Source: Vitis vinifera
Taxonomy: Eukaryota > Streptophyta > Magnoliopsida > Vitales > Vitaceae
Length of the DNA stretch: 64,000 bases
Assembly (NCBI RefSeq): GCF_030704535.1
Contig: NC_081817.1
Span: 2,309,001-2,373,000 of the forward strand
Direction of reading: 5' to 3'
Shown here: piece after piece, positions 49,501 to 62,876 of the stretch
Numbering within the stretch: the stretch's first letter is position 1
Layout of the letters: every line of letters starts with the position of its first letter
Notes under the pieces: generated by a model
The model's input: the letters and a program-made list of their open reading frames with translations, nothing else
Told to the model about the DNA's origin: nothing
Database searches by the model: none
Position numbers and translations under genes: made by a program

Positions 49501-52500
49501 CATGTGCTAACTCTTCAGTTTCATGATTAAAAAACTTCAAAGAATCAAGACCATTTGCTGATCAACATATTCCATGCTTATTAAGTGGTGGCAATTTGTG
49601 GGTTTTCAACTGTAGTCTTGTTGTCCTCTGTATTATATATACTTGCGATTCAAAACTTTTCAGTTCAAGTGGTATTGCTCTTTCTCAATGAAATTTACAC
49701 TTGTATGCCTTCTGACATTTATTATTTTTGAAATGGTCCAAAATCTGACAGATTGTTGGAACTCTACTCCACATGTGCAGCAATGGTACATCCCTCATCT
49801 TTAATTGTTAATCCTCTTTTACGTTTTATTTAATGACTTATAATTTTGATAATAACTGTTTTATAGATTAATGTATGGCTTGAAACAGATAATTAAAACC
49901 TGTCCTTGAAGAGCATGGCGTTTAAATTTATTTTTGTTTTTTTCATATATTTTAGGGGGTGGGTGTTCATTTTGACCCTTGCCATGTGAGTCAATTTATC
50001 ATGATTAAGAATTTTATTCTGATGAATTGCAGTTGCAGCAAGTCTTTAGGCATGCCCGCTTTAGAAACTCCATTCACTCCATTCATATGTTAGCCACCTT
50101 ATCAGTTTTCCTGTTGGGCATATTCTACATGTTCAAAATGATTTTAGCTATTTTTTATTGCTTGCTATTATTCGTCTGTATAGAAATCTTTTTCATGTCT
50201 GATGTTTTCCTATCCACATTTTCATAGTTTGTTTGGTTCAACGAATGGTGTCCAGTGATGAAGTAATCCCATCAAAAAATTAATGATTGATTTGGGTTTA
50301 TTTTTGTTTGTCATAAGTTTTAGATTTCATCTAATTGAAGGATTCCATGTGTTGTTTAAATGTACTTTTTATGCAGTTATTGATCTCTTCAAGGCCAGGA
50401 TTAAGTTTCTTGGATTAATGTTTATTCAGTTTATGGATCTATTTTTAATGCAGGCTTCAAGATCACAACATGACTCCTAAAGAGGCATATCAATATTTTG
50501 TACTCAGAGCACAAGAAATAGCAATTTCAAAAAATTGGGCCCCTGTCAACTGGTATGTTGATTAATCCAATAAAATTATAATTAGCATACTGCATATTGG
50601 TCTTGCCCTGGATTTTTTTCTTTTCTGCCAGGCAAGTTTCTAAGTGGGGCCTGTTTTCACTTGTTCTTTCTTGGATTTTACTAGGAAACTGAGAAACTTT
50701 TTGGGAGGTCAACAAAGATGGAATAGAAAAAGTTTAAAATTGAACAAATTATATTCATCAATTTGTGTGAATTAAACAAAAACATATTGGTTACTTCTGC
50801 AACTGCTCAGAAACACAAAAAAGAAGAATATAAAACAGAGAAGGATAACTGGTTGATAAGAATTTAATTTGATGTGTCTATTAACTTATAAGTACTTAAT
50901 ACTAGCACAGTCTTTGCAAGTCATTCATAGAAACTTCTAACATATCTGAGTTTTGTCATCTCAGGGAAGAAACCTTCAACACATTTGCGACAAACCTTAA
51001 TCCACGGACTGTGATACATAATTGGTGAGTTTCTAATGGGATCCCTTTATGCTGCATCACAGTGGCTTCCATCTAGGATGAAAATCATGTCTAGATGGGT
51101 TCTACGATCTGAGAAACTGTAGGGGGCCCAGAGGCTGATTTTTTGGCCAAAATGGGATCCTTGGCATTTATGGGTTTGTAGGCCCTCCTCTCAAATAGGG
51201 GTTTTTGTATCTGGTTCTACTTTTTGGTTTCTCTCTTTTTCTGGTTTTCTTGTATAGCTTCCTTTGACGAGGATTCCTTGTCATTCTTTGTATTCTTCTT
51301 TCTTGTTCTAATGGGTTTTTTCAAGGAAGTTTCACAATGATATCAAACCAGAGAGGTTTGTTTTTCACCTGCAAACAATATTATGTACCACTGCAGGTTG
51401 GGCCCTGGAGTTTGTCCGAAGGCTGTTGCAAAGGGTTTCAGGTGCATTTACAGCAATCAAGGAGTTTGGTATCTTGACCATCTTGATGTCCCTTGGGATG
51501 GATTCTATAATGCAGAGCCACTGGAAGGAATAAATTCTGCTTCTGAACAAGAACTTGTGCTTGGAGGAGAAGTTTGCATGTGGAGTGAGGTAGCAGATAC
51601 CTCAAACGTCCTGCAAACAATATGGCCTCGAGCTGCAGCAGCTGCAGGTATGCAGTGAATATAAATTTTCAATTAATGCTTACACCCAGAAAATTCTTAT
51701 CATAGAAGGAGTTTGTTCTCATCCTTATGAATCAGAAACTTATAGAGCATACGGAATGCTTTAAAGATCTCTGTCTAGCATTTTCTAATTGATAACCTTA
51801 GATTGGCCATTGATGGAGTTGGAGACTAAAAAATTTTCAAATTAAAATCTAATCTTATTATTATTATTATTAAATTTGTGCAGCATATTTCAAATCTAAT
51901 ATTTTTTTCTAAAATCTTCAATAAATTATTGTTCTCTTTAGTAGTGTTCAGATATTCCTAAAAAGTAAAATGGTTATGTTGTGCTAGTTTGCCAAGCATT
52001 TGGGATGAATCCATTTCTTCTTGTAGTATTTGATGCAAGTCCATTTTGTTGCTGGAGCCGGATCATTTTCAGCATGTGCTGAAATGCCTTGAAATATTTT
52101 TACTGTCAGATAAGGAAAGGACCACGATATTTCTAATGACTTGGGGTTTTTTCTTTTCAAATGCCATAATGGTTCATGTAATTAAATTCCTTTTGTACCT
52201 TCATATGTAATTCTTCAATTCTTCGTGGTCTACCTTCTACTAATAACTTTGGGAATCCCATATAGATTATGACCTAAATTAGATTGATTCTTTGTTGAAT
52301 CTCTATTTTTTTTTTGATAAGCAAGCACATATATTAAAGAAGGCTTAAAAGCCGCAAAGCATACAGGGAATATACGAGGCGGCTATGGCTTCTCAACCAA
52401 AAAACAAAACAACCCAACCCCTAATTGGAGGCTAACCACTCCAAGAATCCTATTAGGGAATTCAACTCCATATCAATGTACACTTTAGCCCAACCCTAAA

Positions 52501-55500
52501 TATTGTATACAAACGAAGTTTTTAACTTCTGAAATGCTAACACCCCCCCTCCCCCCCCTTAAAAGCTAGCCTATTCCTCTCCTTTCATATTGTCCAAAAA
52601 ATGTATAGCGGAATGGACTTCCACAATTTTTTCCTTTTTTTCCCCACAAAAGAGCCCTTCCAGCTACATAGAACCTCCATTACAGATTCTGGAAAGACCC
52701 ACTGAACACCACACAACACAAGAATGATATCCCACAACCCTTTTACCACTGTACAATGAATTAAAATATGATTGATCGTTTCCTCTTCACACCCACACAA
52801 GAAACATCTGTTAGGGAATTGCCACCCTCTTCTCTACAGCCTATCCAAAGTAAGGACTTTCCCCCAAGCAGCTTTCCAAGCAAAAAAAACAATTTTGGTT
52901 GGAACTCTGTCCACCCAAACATTGCTATGAGGGAATTCAGCTCCTTCAGTATTTGCCAACACACTGTACGCTTTCTTGACTTTAAACAGCCCGTTCTCTC
53001 CTTCCTTCCAAAACACCGAGTCTTCCTCCAAAGTTACTCTATATTCCCTCAACTCAGCTAACAAATTGCCCACCATACCCAACTCCCAATCATTAAAGTC
53101 CCTTAAAAGCCTTAAATTCCACCCTCCTTGACCCAAATTCTGATTCCAATACTCCTCCACTGTGACATTCCTTTGGGCAGCCATGGAAAAGAGGTCCGGG
53201 AAGCCTTGGGACAGCACATTATTCCCTCACCAAGGATCTGTCCAAAACCTTATTTTATTGCCTTTTCCCACCTTGAACACCATATTTTCCCAACACCAAG
53301 TGGACTCCTTCAAGATCTCCTTCCAAACTCCAACTCCAAACACCCCATTTGCCTTCCTTGTCCTCCACCCAAAGTCTTCTTGCCCATACTTTGCCTCAAG
53401 CACTTTTTTCCAAAGCTCCTCCTTAGCACGCGCAAACCCCAAATCCATTTGCCTAGAAGAGCTTTGTTCAAACAAACAAGCTTCCTTAACCCCAACCCTC
53501 CCTTTTCTTTATCCGCGCACACCACCTCCCATTTGACTAGGTGTGCTTTGTTCCCCCCATTGGCTCCTCCCCACAAAAAATCTCTTTGAAGCTTTTCAAG
53601 CCTTCTTGTCACTGATTTTGGCATATGGAATAACGACATTTGATACAAGGGAATGCTGGCCAGCGTACTCTTTATAAGAGTGATTCTCCCTCCTTTGGAC
53701 AAATATTGGCGTTTCCAAAGGGCAAGCCTCCTCCTCACTTTCTCCTCCACCCCACCCCATCCCACGAGGAAGAGGCCCTATCAACCGCCCTAAGAGGTAG
53801 CCCCAAATAAACAGCAGGCAGTTGTCCCACCCTACACCCTATTTCAGCAGCCATCTCATGCACCCCTTCCACCTCCCCTACTGGAATGACCATACTTTTG
53901 TCCAGGTTAATCTTTAACCCTGAGGCTGCTTCAAACCAAAATAGGATCCAGCTCAAATATGTCAAAAACTCTTTCTTTGCCTCACAAAAAACTATTGTAT
54001 CATCCACAAACAGTAAATGAGAAATATTGACAACCTGCCCTCTTCCTCTCCATATCCTACAGCCATAGATGAACCCCCCTTCAACGGCCCTCGTGATTAG
54101 CACACTTAGAACTTCCATTCCCATGACAAACAAGTAAGGGGAAAGAGGGTCCCCTTGCCTTAGCCCTTTTGAACTTGAAAAAAACCCAGCTGGCACCCCA
54201 TTCACCAGCATTGAGAACTTGGCAGTGGAGATACAACTCAACATCCATCCTATCCATTTTGGCCCAAATCCCATCTTTTGCATGACCTTTAACAAAAATT
54301 GTCAATTGATGCTATCATACGCCTTCTCAATGTCCAATTTACAGATTAAGCCTTTCTCTCCCCTTTTTTGCCAAGAATCTATTACCTCGTTTGCGATTAG
54401 GGAGGCGTCAAGAATCTGTCTCCCCTTAATAAAAGCATTCTGGTCAGAAGAAACCACCTTTCCTATGACTTTTTTAAGCCTGTTGGCCAGCACCTTAGCC
54501 AATAATTTATACAATCCCCCTAACAAACTGATAGGCCTATAGTCACCCAAGTCCTCCACCCCCCCTTTCTTCGGTAACAAGACCAAAAAAGTATGATTTA
54601 GGCTCTTAATGAAGGAATTCTGTTCATGGAACTCCTTGAACATATCCAAGACGTCCTCCTTGACAATCTCCCAACATCTTTGCCAAAAGGCCACCGTAAA
54701 TCTGTCCGGACCCGGGGCTTTGTCCCCGTTTGTTGAATCTCTATATGTGCAATTCCCTTGACACCAGAGGATATTATTGTATTTTTTTTGTACATAATTC
54801 TTGATACAATCCAATATTTTTTTATATTCTTGTAGACCCTTGGAATAATTTTTGGAAATGGAACTTCTCTCTATGTTCTAGGAATGTCCAAATGCACTGT
54901 TGGTATGAGCATTTCTAATCTCCCAATTACTTCCCATCTTCCCTCTTGTGGAAGTTTATATATTCTCATCATTTAATTCTTGGAGTGAAAATTTTAAATC
55001 GATGTCTGGAATTCATTCTAGAAGATCCAAATAGTGGATTGGTTGGATAAACCACTTCTGAGTTTGTATTCTATATTCAGTTTTGTATTTCTGTGGTACA
55101 GGATGCTTGAACAGCAAAGAGTTACATAACATTGTAGGTAACCTTAAAGAAGTGTTCAAAGTATATTGGACATGCAAGAGAATTTGTACTTCTAGCTGCA
55201 AAAGTATTCAGTGAAGATAGGGTGGACTGTTCCTAGTCAAAGCCTTCTACTCTTGATGGGAGGTGGAAAGAGATGGATTTCTCTAGTAAAAGTAGTGTGG
55301 ATCCCATGATTACCTACAAAAGTAGGATTCTTTTAGGGGAGAATTTTGACTCTAGATAAGCTAAAAAGAAGAGGATGGACTTTAGCGAATAGATATGGTC
55401 TTAATAGTAAAGTTGAGGAGGAATAAGATAATCATGTCCTTCTTCATTGTGCTACAATGAGAATCTTATGACACACATTGTTTTCATTATTTAAAGTTGA

Positions 55501-56452
55501 TTTTGTGTTGCCTTCTACACTCAGAGAAATGTCATCAAGTTGGCAAGGTTTGGGGCAAGAGGCACACGAAGGTGTGGAGGGTTGCCTCTTTATACTTATT
55601 CTAGACTATTTGGAAGGAAAGGAATCACAGAGCTTTTGTCAATTAAGAACAATTGGAGCAAACTCTCAAAAACTCTTTTTTGTGCACTCTCTGGCTAAGG
55701 GCTAGAAAGTCTTTAGATAGAACCTGTATGTCTATTTTAGATTTGGTTGATTCATTAAGCTCTTTTTTTTTATGCAAAAGAGGGGTTTTTTTTGTTAATT
55801 TCTCCATCTTATTTCTATTTTTGGCACCTTTGTATACTCCCTGTATACTTTGGTGTGCCTTCTTTTGATTAGGTGCTGTTAATAATATTCTCATTTGCCT
55901 AACAAAAAAAAAAAAGAAGGGCAAAAGAATCTGCACTTTGTTATTACTTCGACTCACAATAGAAAATTTGCCCTATTCCCCCCTTCTTGTCTGAACAAAG
56001 AATCCTAGTTGCCAAAACTTAGGTTGTAATGATTTTTCTTTAATAAGCAATATTTCAGTTGCAATGTTACCATCATCCTGTTAATGATGTAAAAAAAAAT
56101 CTTTATATGCATTATTACTATTAATATGTTTCATCTACTGTCAAACGTCCTTCCTGTCTCTGTGTTAAGGTACCAAAATACTATTTACAACCTTAAATTC
56201 TATATTTTGTTTTTATTTTTGTTCATTTGTTTTTGCCGTTAAGCATGCCATTCATGCTCCACTTTCTTCTTTTTAGAGCGCTTGTGGAGCAAGAGGGAAG
56301 CAACATCAGGGAAAAATATTACCTTAACTGCATTACCGAGGTTGCATTACTACAGATGCCTCTTGACTAGGCGTGGGGTTGAAGCTGATCCAGTTACAAA
56401 TAAGTATGCTCGACAGCCTCCAAATGGACCTGGATCATGCTATGAGCAATAA
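41580..56452 (+). CDS. HEXO1: beta-N-acetylhexosaminidase 1-like (GH20), 15 exons, 541 aa
   Basis: GH20 enzyme removing terminal beta-linked GlcNAc/GalNAc; Arabidopsis HEXO1 works in the vacuole on N-glycans. Exons: 41580-41924, 42224-42307, 43785-43820, 44483-44594, 44702-44772, 44907-45037, 45729-45745, 45982-46030, 46612-46712, 48176-48235, 49752-49785, 50454-50552, 50965-51024, 51397-51647, 56277-56452. All are GT-AG and sum to 1626 nt with stop, in frame. A hydrophobic signal peptide covers about residues 1-25, then [12 protein letters not shown], the typical plant N-domain start. The catalytic domain has [28 protein letters not shown], and the catalytic Asp-Glu pair D331/E332 in HLGGDEVNT. 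The end reads [10 protein letters not shown]. Exon 7 is only 17 nt. HEXO1 rather than HEXO3 is favoured by [17 protein letters not shown] and [20 protein letters not shown]. Confidence 0.95.
43534..43571. repeat. (CT)n microsatellite
   Basis: A CT run of about 38 bp lies in the second intron of the hexosaminidase gene. Confidence 0.9.
52307..54728 (-). mobile_element. 5'-truncated L1 LINE in the last hexosaminidase intron
   Basis: The 2422-bp insertion is framed by perfect 16-bp copies of TTTGTTGAATCTCTAT (52291-52306 and 54729-54744). Minus-strand pieces follow ORF2 order: [87 protein letters not shown], the catalytic-motif piece [10 protein letters not shown], then a C-terminal region with a Cys/His zinc motif ([15 protein letters not shown]). 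A TGA replaces an expected Trp after DSIN, and a frameshift occurs near 53750, so the copy is inactive. The element starts inside the reverse transcriptase domain and ends in an A-rich tail (poly-T at 52307 on plus). It lies opposite to the host gene. Confidence 0.92.
55230..55915 (+). mobile_element. second LINE 3' fragment in the same intron
   Basis: Plus-strand pieces read [18 protein letters not shown], then HVLLHCAT and [20 protein letters not shown], the typical end of plant L1 ORF2. The segment finishes with CTCATTTGCCTAAC followed by a run of A. Stops and frameshifts are present. It is in the same orientation as the hexosaminidase and opposite to the neighbouring larger LINE. I could not fix its 5' boundary or a target-site duplication. 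Confidence 0.75.
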
Positions 56453-56469
56453 TCTTCTATTGTCATATT

Positions 56470-59400
56470 AGGTAACTTTAGACATCTTAAGCTGCTTGCC
56501 TGTGCTCTGTATGATAAATTCTACAATCTTTTCATTGATTCAGTATTTATGTTGATGGTTCGGAATCTTGGTGTGCTCAATGTTGAGGTCACTGTAATTT
56601 GTGAAAAGAGATGAATCTCAGAAGATTGTAATAATAGTTCAGCATCATCATCACTATTGCCTCGTCCTTTTATGGAACCAAAAGTGTAAGTTTCTTTCTG
56701 GTTTAGTTTGCTTGTTGCTGGCATTTGTATTTGAAAGTAAACTTATGAATTTCCATGAATTCCATTATACTTTCCTTTGTCAACAGTTATGCCCTTCCAG
56801 ATTTTTTTTGTTCCTTTTATTACCTTCTCTTTGTTTAGAGGTTGCTTCTCCCCTCCTTTGCATCCTCTTGATTAGAAAAAAAAATGCAAGTCTAGAACTG
56901 GTTAAATTTGTCAGTGAATGTCCACTAGATTATCGTCCTGAACTATCCATGACGTGTGTGGAGTAATCATGATGCAAATGAACTGATTTTTTTTATCCCA
57001 TGGATCCTCCTGAAATCATAAATATGATAATTCAGTTTTATATGAGTTCCAATGGCTACTGAATGATTATCATTGCATTGATACTTATGATTGTTAAGTA
57101 AAATAGTGAAGGTGAAAACGTAAGGCTTGGGGCTTTGGTCATGTAACTTCAACAGAGCATTTCAAATTGCTTCTTCTCAACCTCTTCACAAGGCAGCTGT
57201 ACTTGTACCTAAGTAAGGAATCCATCCAAAACTGATACATCAATGGTGTCACCAAGCTGCAAAGTGTTCCTAAATTGACCATAGATAGAATAGGGTAGAC
57301 TATTTTTGGGTTATAAGAAGGTATTGGTCTTGCTAACATGTGAAGGTCTCACCCTCCAAACTTGTTAGGGGATGATCCAGCCCTCTTTCATCCGCAATAC
57401 TGAAGGAATGCTTCCAACCTGAGGTAGGCAGAAAACTTTTCTCAGCTTCCGTTATAAGCAAGCCTTTACCCAAAAATAGGTGTAGCATAGTGAAGTGAGG
57501 CCCATGCTTGAAAAAGCCTATATGAAGGTAAAGCAACAGAGAACACTCTTAAGCGCTCTGCATGAAGAGAACTCATTTGTGTCATGACCCCATAGATGTA
57601 TGTATTCACATCCTTATAGCCAAACATCATAACAAATTCTCATAAACCCAAATGGCAGTATAAATTTTAGGCATCAACACTTCCGTGAGGACAATTTTTT
57701 TCTTTGAACCTTTGATTTTTCTTTTGGCCTTTGAGATTGCTCTTTACTTCTTTTCATACCCTTCTCAAATGTTCTGATTTCCCTTACGTGGAAAAGGAAA
57801 ATGATTCAATCCTCGAGACTGGAATGACATAGTTGTCTTGATACCATATCCTTAGACTAGACTCTTGAATCAAATGCTTTGCTTGAATTCCGCATAGTGA
57901 CATTGACTTCTAGTTTACTTTTACCGACTAAACTTGGTTTATGGGTTCTTCTTTAGTTCCAGAATTGAGTTCCGTCAAGTCTAGAATCATATCCATCTGT
58001 CTACTTTCTCCCAATTGGAATTTTAGCTTGAAATGATTTATAACCTATCAACAGCTCCTGCCCTACTTCTACTTCCGATGGTCTTTGGTTCACACTTCAC
58101 ACTACCCCACTTTCTATGATTTTCTATTCAATTATGCTAAATGAGTTGGGGTTTTCTCATTTGATTACATATAGATTCCGGGTCTATTCCTAATAATTCT
58201 GTATGTGGTAGTCTTTATCAATTTCAATGCTATCCGACATGGTAGTTCATGGATAGACTTTGGAAGCTGCTTTCTTTCACGCCTAACAAAAATGCTGGCC
58301 CTACCATTTGACGAACAGGACCTTGTTGGAGAAAACTCTGTCTCTCTCGTGTCTCTTCTTTGCATTTTTCTCCAATACGACTAAAAAAGGGATCGAATGT
58401 GTGACAGACAAAGAGACTTGAGAACAATTCTTTGAAACAGTTCTTAATTATTTCTAAGGGTAAGTTTTGCTCAGGATTTTAAATATGAAAAATAGTTTTC
58501 TCCATTTATTTTCTTTGAAGATACCGTGCACTGTAAAAACTGTATTTTTATTTGTTTTTCAAAATACTTTGTGAAAAATATCTCAAATATGTTGTAAAAA
58601 ACAATTTATTTTGAAAATGGATTCTTTTAAAAATCATCTTTAATAAAAAAAAAAGGGTTAAATGTGTTTTTCAAAATTAAAAACTGTGTTGTGTTTTGTT
58701 TTCAACAATAGTTGCCAACATTGGCTCGTTATGTGCCCATTCTTCTTAAATACAAGCCTAGACGGTGATAGTATATTTGGGTGTTAATTAGGATCGGCTA
58801 ACTTTTCATAAACAAAACTATCCATCAGCAGATGTTTGGTAAACCAACTTAGTAATTTACAGTGATTTAATAACTTAATTTAAGTTATTAAATAAATTAA
58901 GTATATTTGATAAAATAACTTAATAAACTTAAAATTAAAAATAATTTACTTATTTTTAAGTTCGTATATTTTTACACTAATTTGTTTGGTTATCTCTAAG
59001 ATCTCATTTGCTATTTCACAACCTTCATTGTTATTCAACCTCCTCTTTTACTTTAATTATAATTTATAAAAATAAATATATTAATTTGATAAATATGTTA
59101 ATTTAATAATTTAAAATATATTTTAGGTTAATTTTATCAAATAATTTTAAAGTAATAATTAAGTAATACATTTTTAGTTATATAATTTAAATATAATTTA
59201 ATTTAAATTATTAAGTAATAACTATTAAGTTTTACCCGACACTTGTTTAATCTATAACTTTAACTTTAAGTGATGAATTGGAATAGTTTTTAACTTTATT
59301 TTAAGAAACATAAGTAAATTACTTTTTATTTGTGAGTGCTCTTATGTTTAAGATAAAACATAATTTTTTTAAATTAAAAACAAACATAATTTTAATATTT

Positions 59401-62260
59401 TAAAATTTTTAATTAAACAAAAAGTAAAAGTTCCACATTTGAAAGGGAAAAAAATGGGTCTCCCCAATTTTATTTTATTTTTTTAAATATAAAAAAATCT
59501 ATGAAGAAGTGTGGAGTGTGAACCACACACCGCTAGAGATGTCTATCCCAAAATAAACTTAAATTTTTTTACTTAACCCATTTTCCATATTTTTATATAT
59601 AGAATTTTATTTTTATTTACAAAAATCATTAAAAGAATAAATCAAAATAATTAAAAGATATTTTTTGAAAATATCATATTTTATGTTTTTAAAAATATAA
59701 AAAAAAAAATTTATTTTGTGGTTTTGAAAAAAAAAAAAAAAACAATTTCCAAAAAGAGTCTAGTTTCCTGTTTCCATATGGAAAATGTGCCTTAGGGATG
59801 AAGGTTTGCAGAGGAGATTTTTAGCTTTAGGGGAAAAGCATAACAAGATTCAACAGATTCCCATGCCTAGTAGGATTCGATATATTCTAAATTTGTGATT
59901 TTAAATCGAACCCCTTCGTCTCAAACATCATCTTCATCTTCATATGTGACATCAAATTCGTGGGGCCAAAAAAAAAAAAAAAAAGGAGACATTTTTAGCT
60001 TGCTCTTGACGATTTGCTACCGGTATGATTTTTGTGGCATCAATTTTCTCCTCGGCCCCAATCTTCAAGTTAGGTCTTATTCTTTATGAAAGTGAGGTCT
60101 TGGTCGTTTTGAAGCAAGCTTTTGAAATTGGGGTGAAAGTTGGTCTGCCCAATCAAATTTTCTTTCTTTTTAAAATGTTTACTAGTTTGAAATTTGGTTT
60201 TTAAAAAGCAAACCAAATGAATAAACAAAAAGGGAAAAAGGAAAAGAAACGATGGAAGGGGAAGACATCATTTGATGTTAGAATCTAACAAATTTTTGTT
60301 GTTTTGTCTGATTTTGACTACCACCACCTATTAATTTTACTAATGTTTCGTTATTAATATAAGAAAATTAATAAAATAACAATTTTCCCGTTGTTCAAAA
60401 CTTAAAAGTCTGTTTGATAATGATTATTTTTTTTAATTTTAAAGTAGTAAAAGAAAGTTAGAAACGCTTCTAACATTGAAACAAACTCTATGAATATTTT
60501 TAATTTATTTGTAAATATTATTTTTTGGGTTAACATTAATTAATTCTCAAATAAGATGATCAAAATTTGATCTAAAACCATATAAATTATTTTTATTTTT
60601 TATTTAAAGATTAAATATTTAAAAATATATCGTTTTTAAACAATTATTAATTATATTTATTTTTATAAATTTTTAAGTAAATAAAATATGAGAAAATAAT
60701 TTTGAACCCAAACCCACAAATTTTTGCATATATGAATAATGTATATGACCCTAAAACTAGTAATAATGAAATTTATGATGGTAATAAAATCACTTAAACA
60801 ACCACTCAAGTGAGAATATTGGAATGTTTCTAAATAGTTTTAAATTGTAAATATTATAAGATTTAAAGTATAATAAATATTAATGTTATTTATGGTAGCT
60901 TCTCTTACCTTAAAAAAAAAAATCAAGAGTTTAACACATTTCACAGGTCAAACAAACATTTACGTTTGAGTGTAGGATCGATTGTGTAGATATTGTTTAC
61001 TTTAAGCTCAAGAAAAACTTGAAAATATGTTTATATAATTAAAAAAATTCATATCTATATGACAATAGAAACTTTCCTCTTTATCCCATATGAGATATGA
61101 TATTTGAAATTTTTTGATAAATACAAAAGAATTTTTTTTAAAAGAAGTGATAATGTAATTTGTTCAGGTTTCAACTTCTATTTATTTATTTTATGTATTC
61201 ATTAATTTCAAATTTCTTATGATAAGATTATCTAAATGTATACTTCGGCTTTTCCTTTGATTTTAAGGGGAGAATTAATGCATATTGAACACGGTTGTGG
61301 ATTGAAGGCTTTTTCCAAGAAAGGCCAATCCTCTTAAGTCTTAAATTTAGTGATTTTATCTATATTTCATTTATATTCTTATCATCAATCAAACATGATC
61401 CATTAATTAATGGTCCATTTAATAATAATTTTTGGATATTTGTCTTTCTTAGAATATAATAAATAGTCATTGACCATTGTTGGTGATTCAACTTTTTTAT
61501 TTTTATTTTTAAATCATGTATTTTATTAATTTCTTTATATATGGATTCATTTAAACTCATATTAATTTTACAATATCCATAATATTTAAAGAAAGTTGGA
61601 GCCTATTTGATAATATTATAGAAGAAAGTTTTAAAAATAATTTTTAATTATTTTTATGAATAAAATTTTATTTAGTGACTCAAATAAAAAAAACCTTTTA
61701 AAAAAAAATTATTATTCATAAAAGCACTAAAAATTTGTATAAAATATAATTTTTTCTAACAAGTCTATTCTTATCGAATTAGATATGGTGAAAAATATAT
61801 AGATAAAATATTTAAATTATATCTATTATATTACTCGATTGATGATGTATTTTCGATGGGTATTGAAAAAATATACTTCGTTATAAATATAAATTTTTAA
61901 GTTTATTTATTTATTTTTATATTTTTGATTATTGGATAGAATATTCTATTAAAGGAAAATCTAAAAATGTATCAAATTTAAAAAGTCATAAAAAAATGGT
62001 TTTTAATTCAAAATTTGTTATTTTTTTTTAAAATTTAAAAACTATATTTTATTATTTTTGTACTAACGTATATTAGACAAAAGTGAAAAAATCAATATAA
62101 GAATCAAATCAAAGAATAAAAATATCAAACAGATGAATCGATTTTTACCGGATTAGGGTTCATGAAAATCTGTCTTTTTCAAAGCGCTGACTGGGAAATT
62201 GGATGGATGAATAGTAAAGAATAATGGCAGAACACTCAACTTATGTGAAGTCGAAGTTGC
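56470..62260. other. intergenic region, mostly AT-rich
   Basis: The first part should include the hexosaminidase 3' UTR. At 57120-57620 and 57940-58430 the composition is less AT-rich and long, broken minus-strand frames occur (for example FRNTLQLGDTIDV and ESSFQSLSMNYHVG). They look like decayed coding sequence, but I do not recognise the family. 58440-62200 is AT-rich and without any gene I can support. Confidence 0.5.
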
Positions 62261-62269
62261 GTTTCAAAA

Positions 62270-62276
62270 TATATAG
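62270..62276 (+). promoter_or_regulatory. possible TATA box of the MKP1-like gene
   Basis: TATATAG is followed within about 30 bp by a pyrimidine patch (CTCTCTCC) and a CATACAA start-like motif. It lies about 600 bp upstream of the ATG at 62877, leaving room for a long leader that may hold an intron: GTAAGT at 62440 is a strong donor candidate, but its acceptor is not clear. Confidence 0.4.
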
Positions 62277-62876
62277 AAAAAGCCCCATCGCTCTCTCCAT
62301 ACAATACAAATCTCCATTGTCTTGTTGGGTTGAACGATAATCATAAAACCCAAAAACGAATTTGTGAAAAGACTCTTGCTGCCCCTACTCCTCTCTTTGG
62401 ATGCTCCTCACTCTCTCATGGTCACCTCTTTCTTGCCCTGTAAGTTCCAAAACCTAACCCCATTTTCTCTCCCTATTTTTTAATCTTTCTAGGCTGATGT
62501 TTTGCTCGAGAAACCCCGGAAAAGTGCACGGCCGTTTGAATTGTTTTCCTCTACTTTTTGCTTTTTGGCAAGATTTTGCTTCAAGATTTTAGGGTTTTCG
62601 TTTCTTTTCCTGCTGAATCTGGATGTTTAGTGGTGGATTTACTGCTTTTGATTGTGGGTTCTTTGTTTGTTATAGTTAATCTCTGGACCCCAGATCAGGA
62701 TTTGTTTGTAAGACTGACTGCTTTGGTCAATCGGATGTTTCCCGTGTCGGTTTGATTTTCTTTTGTGAATTTGGGTTTGGGTGAGAATCTCCAGTTTTCT
62801 GGTTGGGATTGGCGAGATTAGCTGTTTTGGATATCTGAGTTTGTTCCTGCCTCCGCATTGAGGGTTTGTTGTGGGC

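Noticed and set aside
52307..54728. A protein-coding gene antisense to the hexosaminidase
   Set aside because: The homology is to LINE reverse transcriptase, with an in-frame stop, a frameshift and target-site duplications.
62441..62492. Leader intron of the MKP1-like gene from GTAAGT at 62440 to the AG near 62492
   Set aside because: At 52 nt it is too short for a plant intron; a longer leader intron is possible but its acceptor is not evident.
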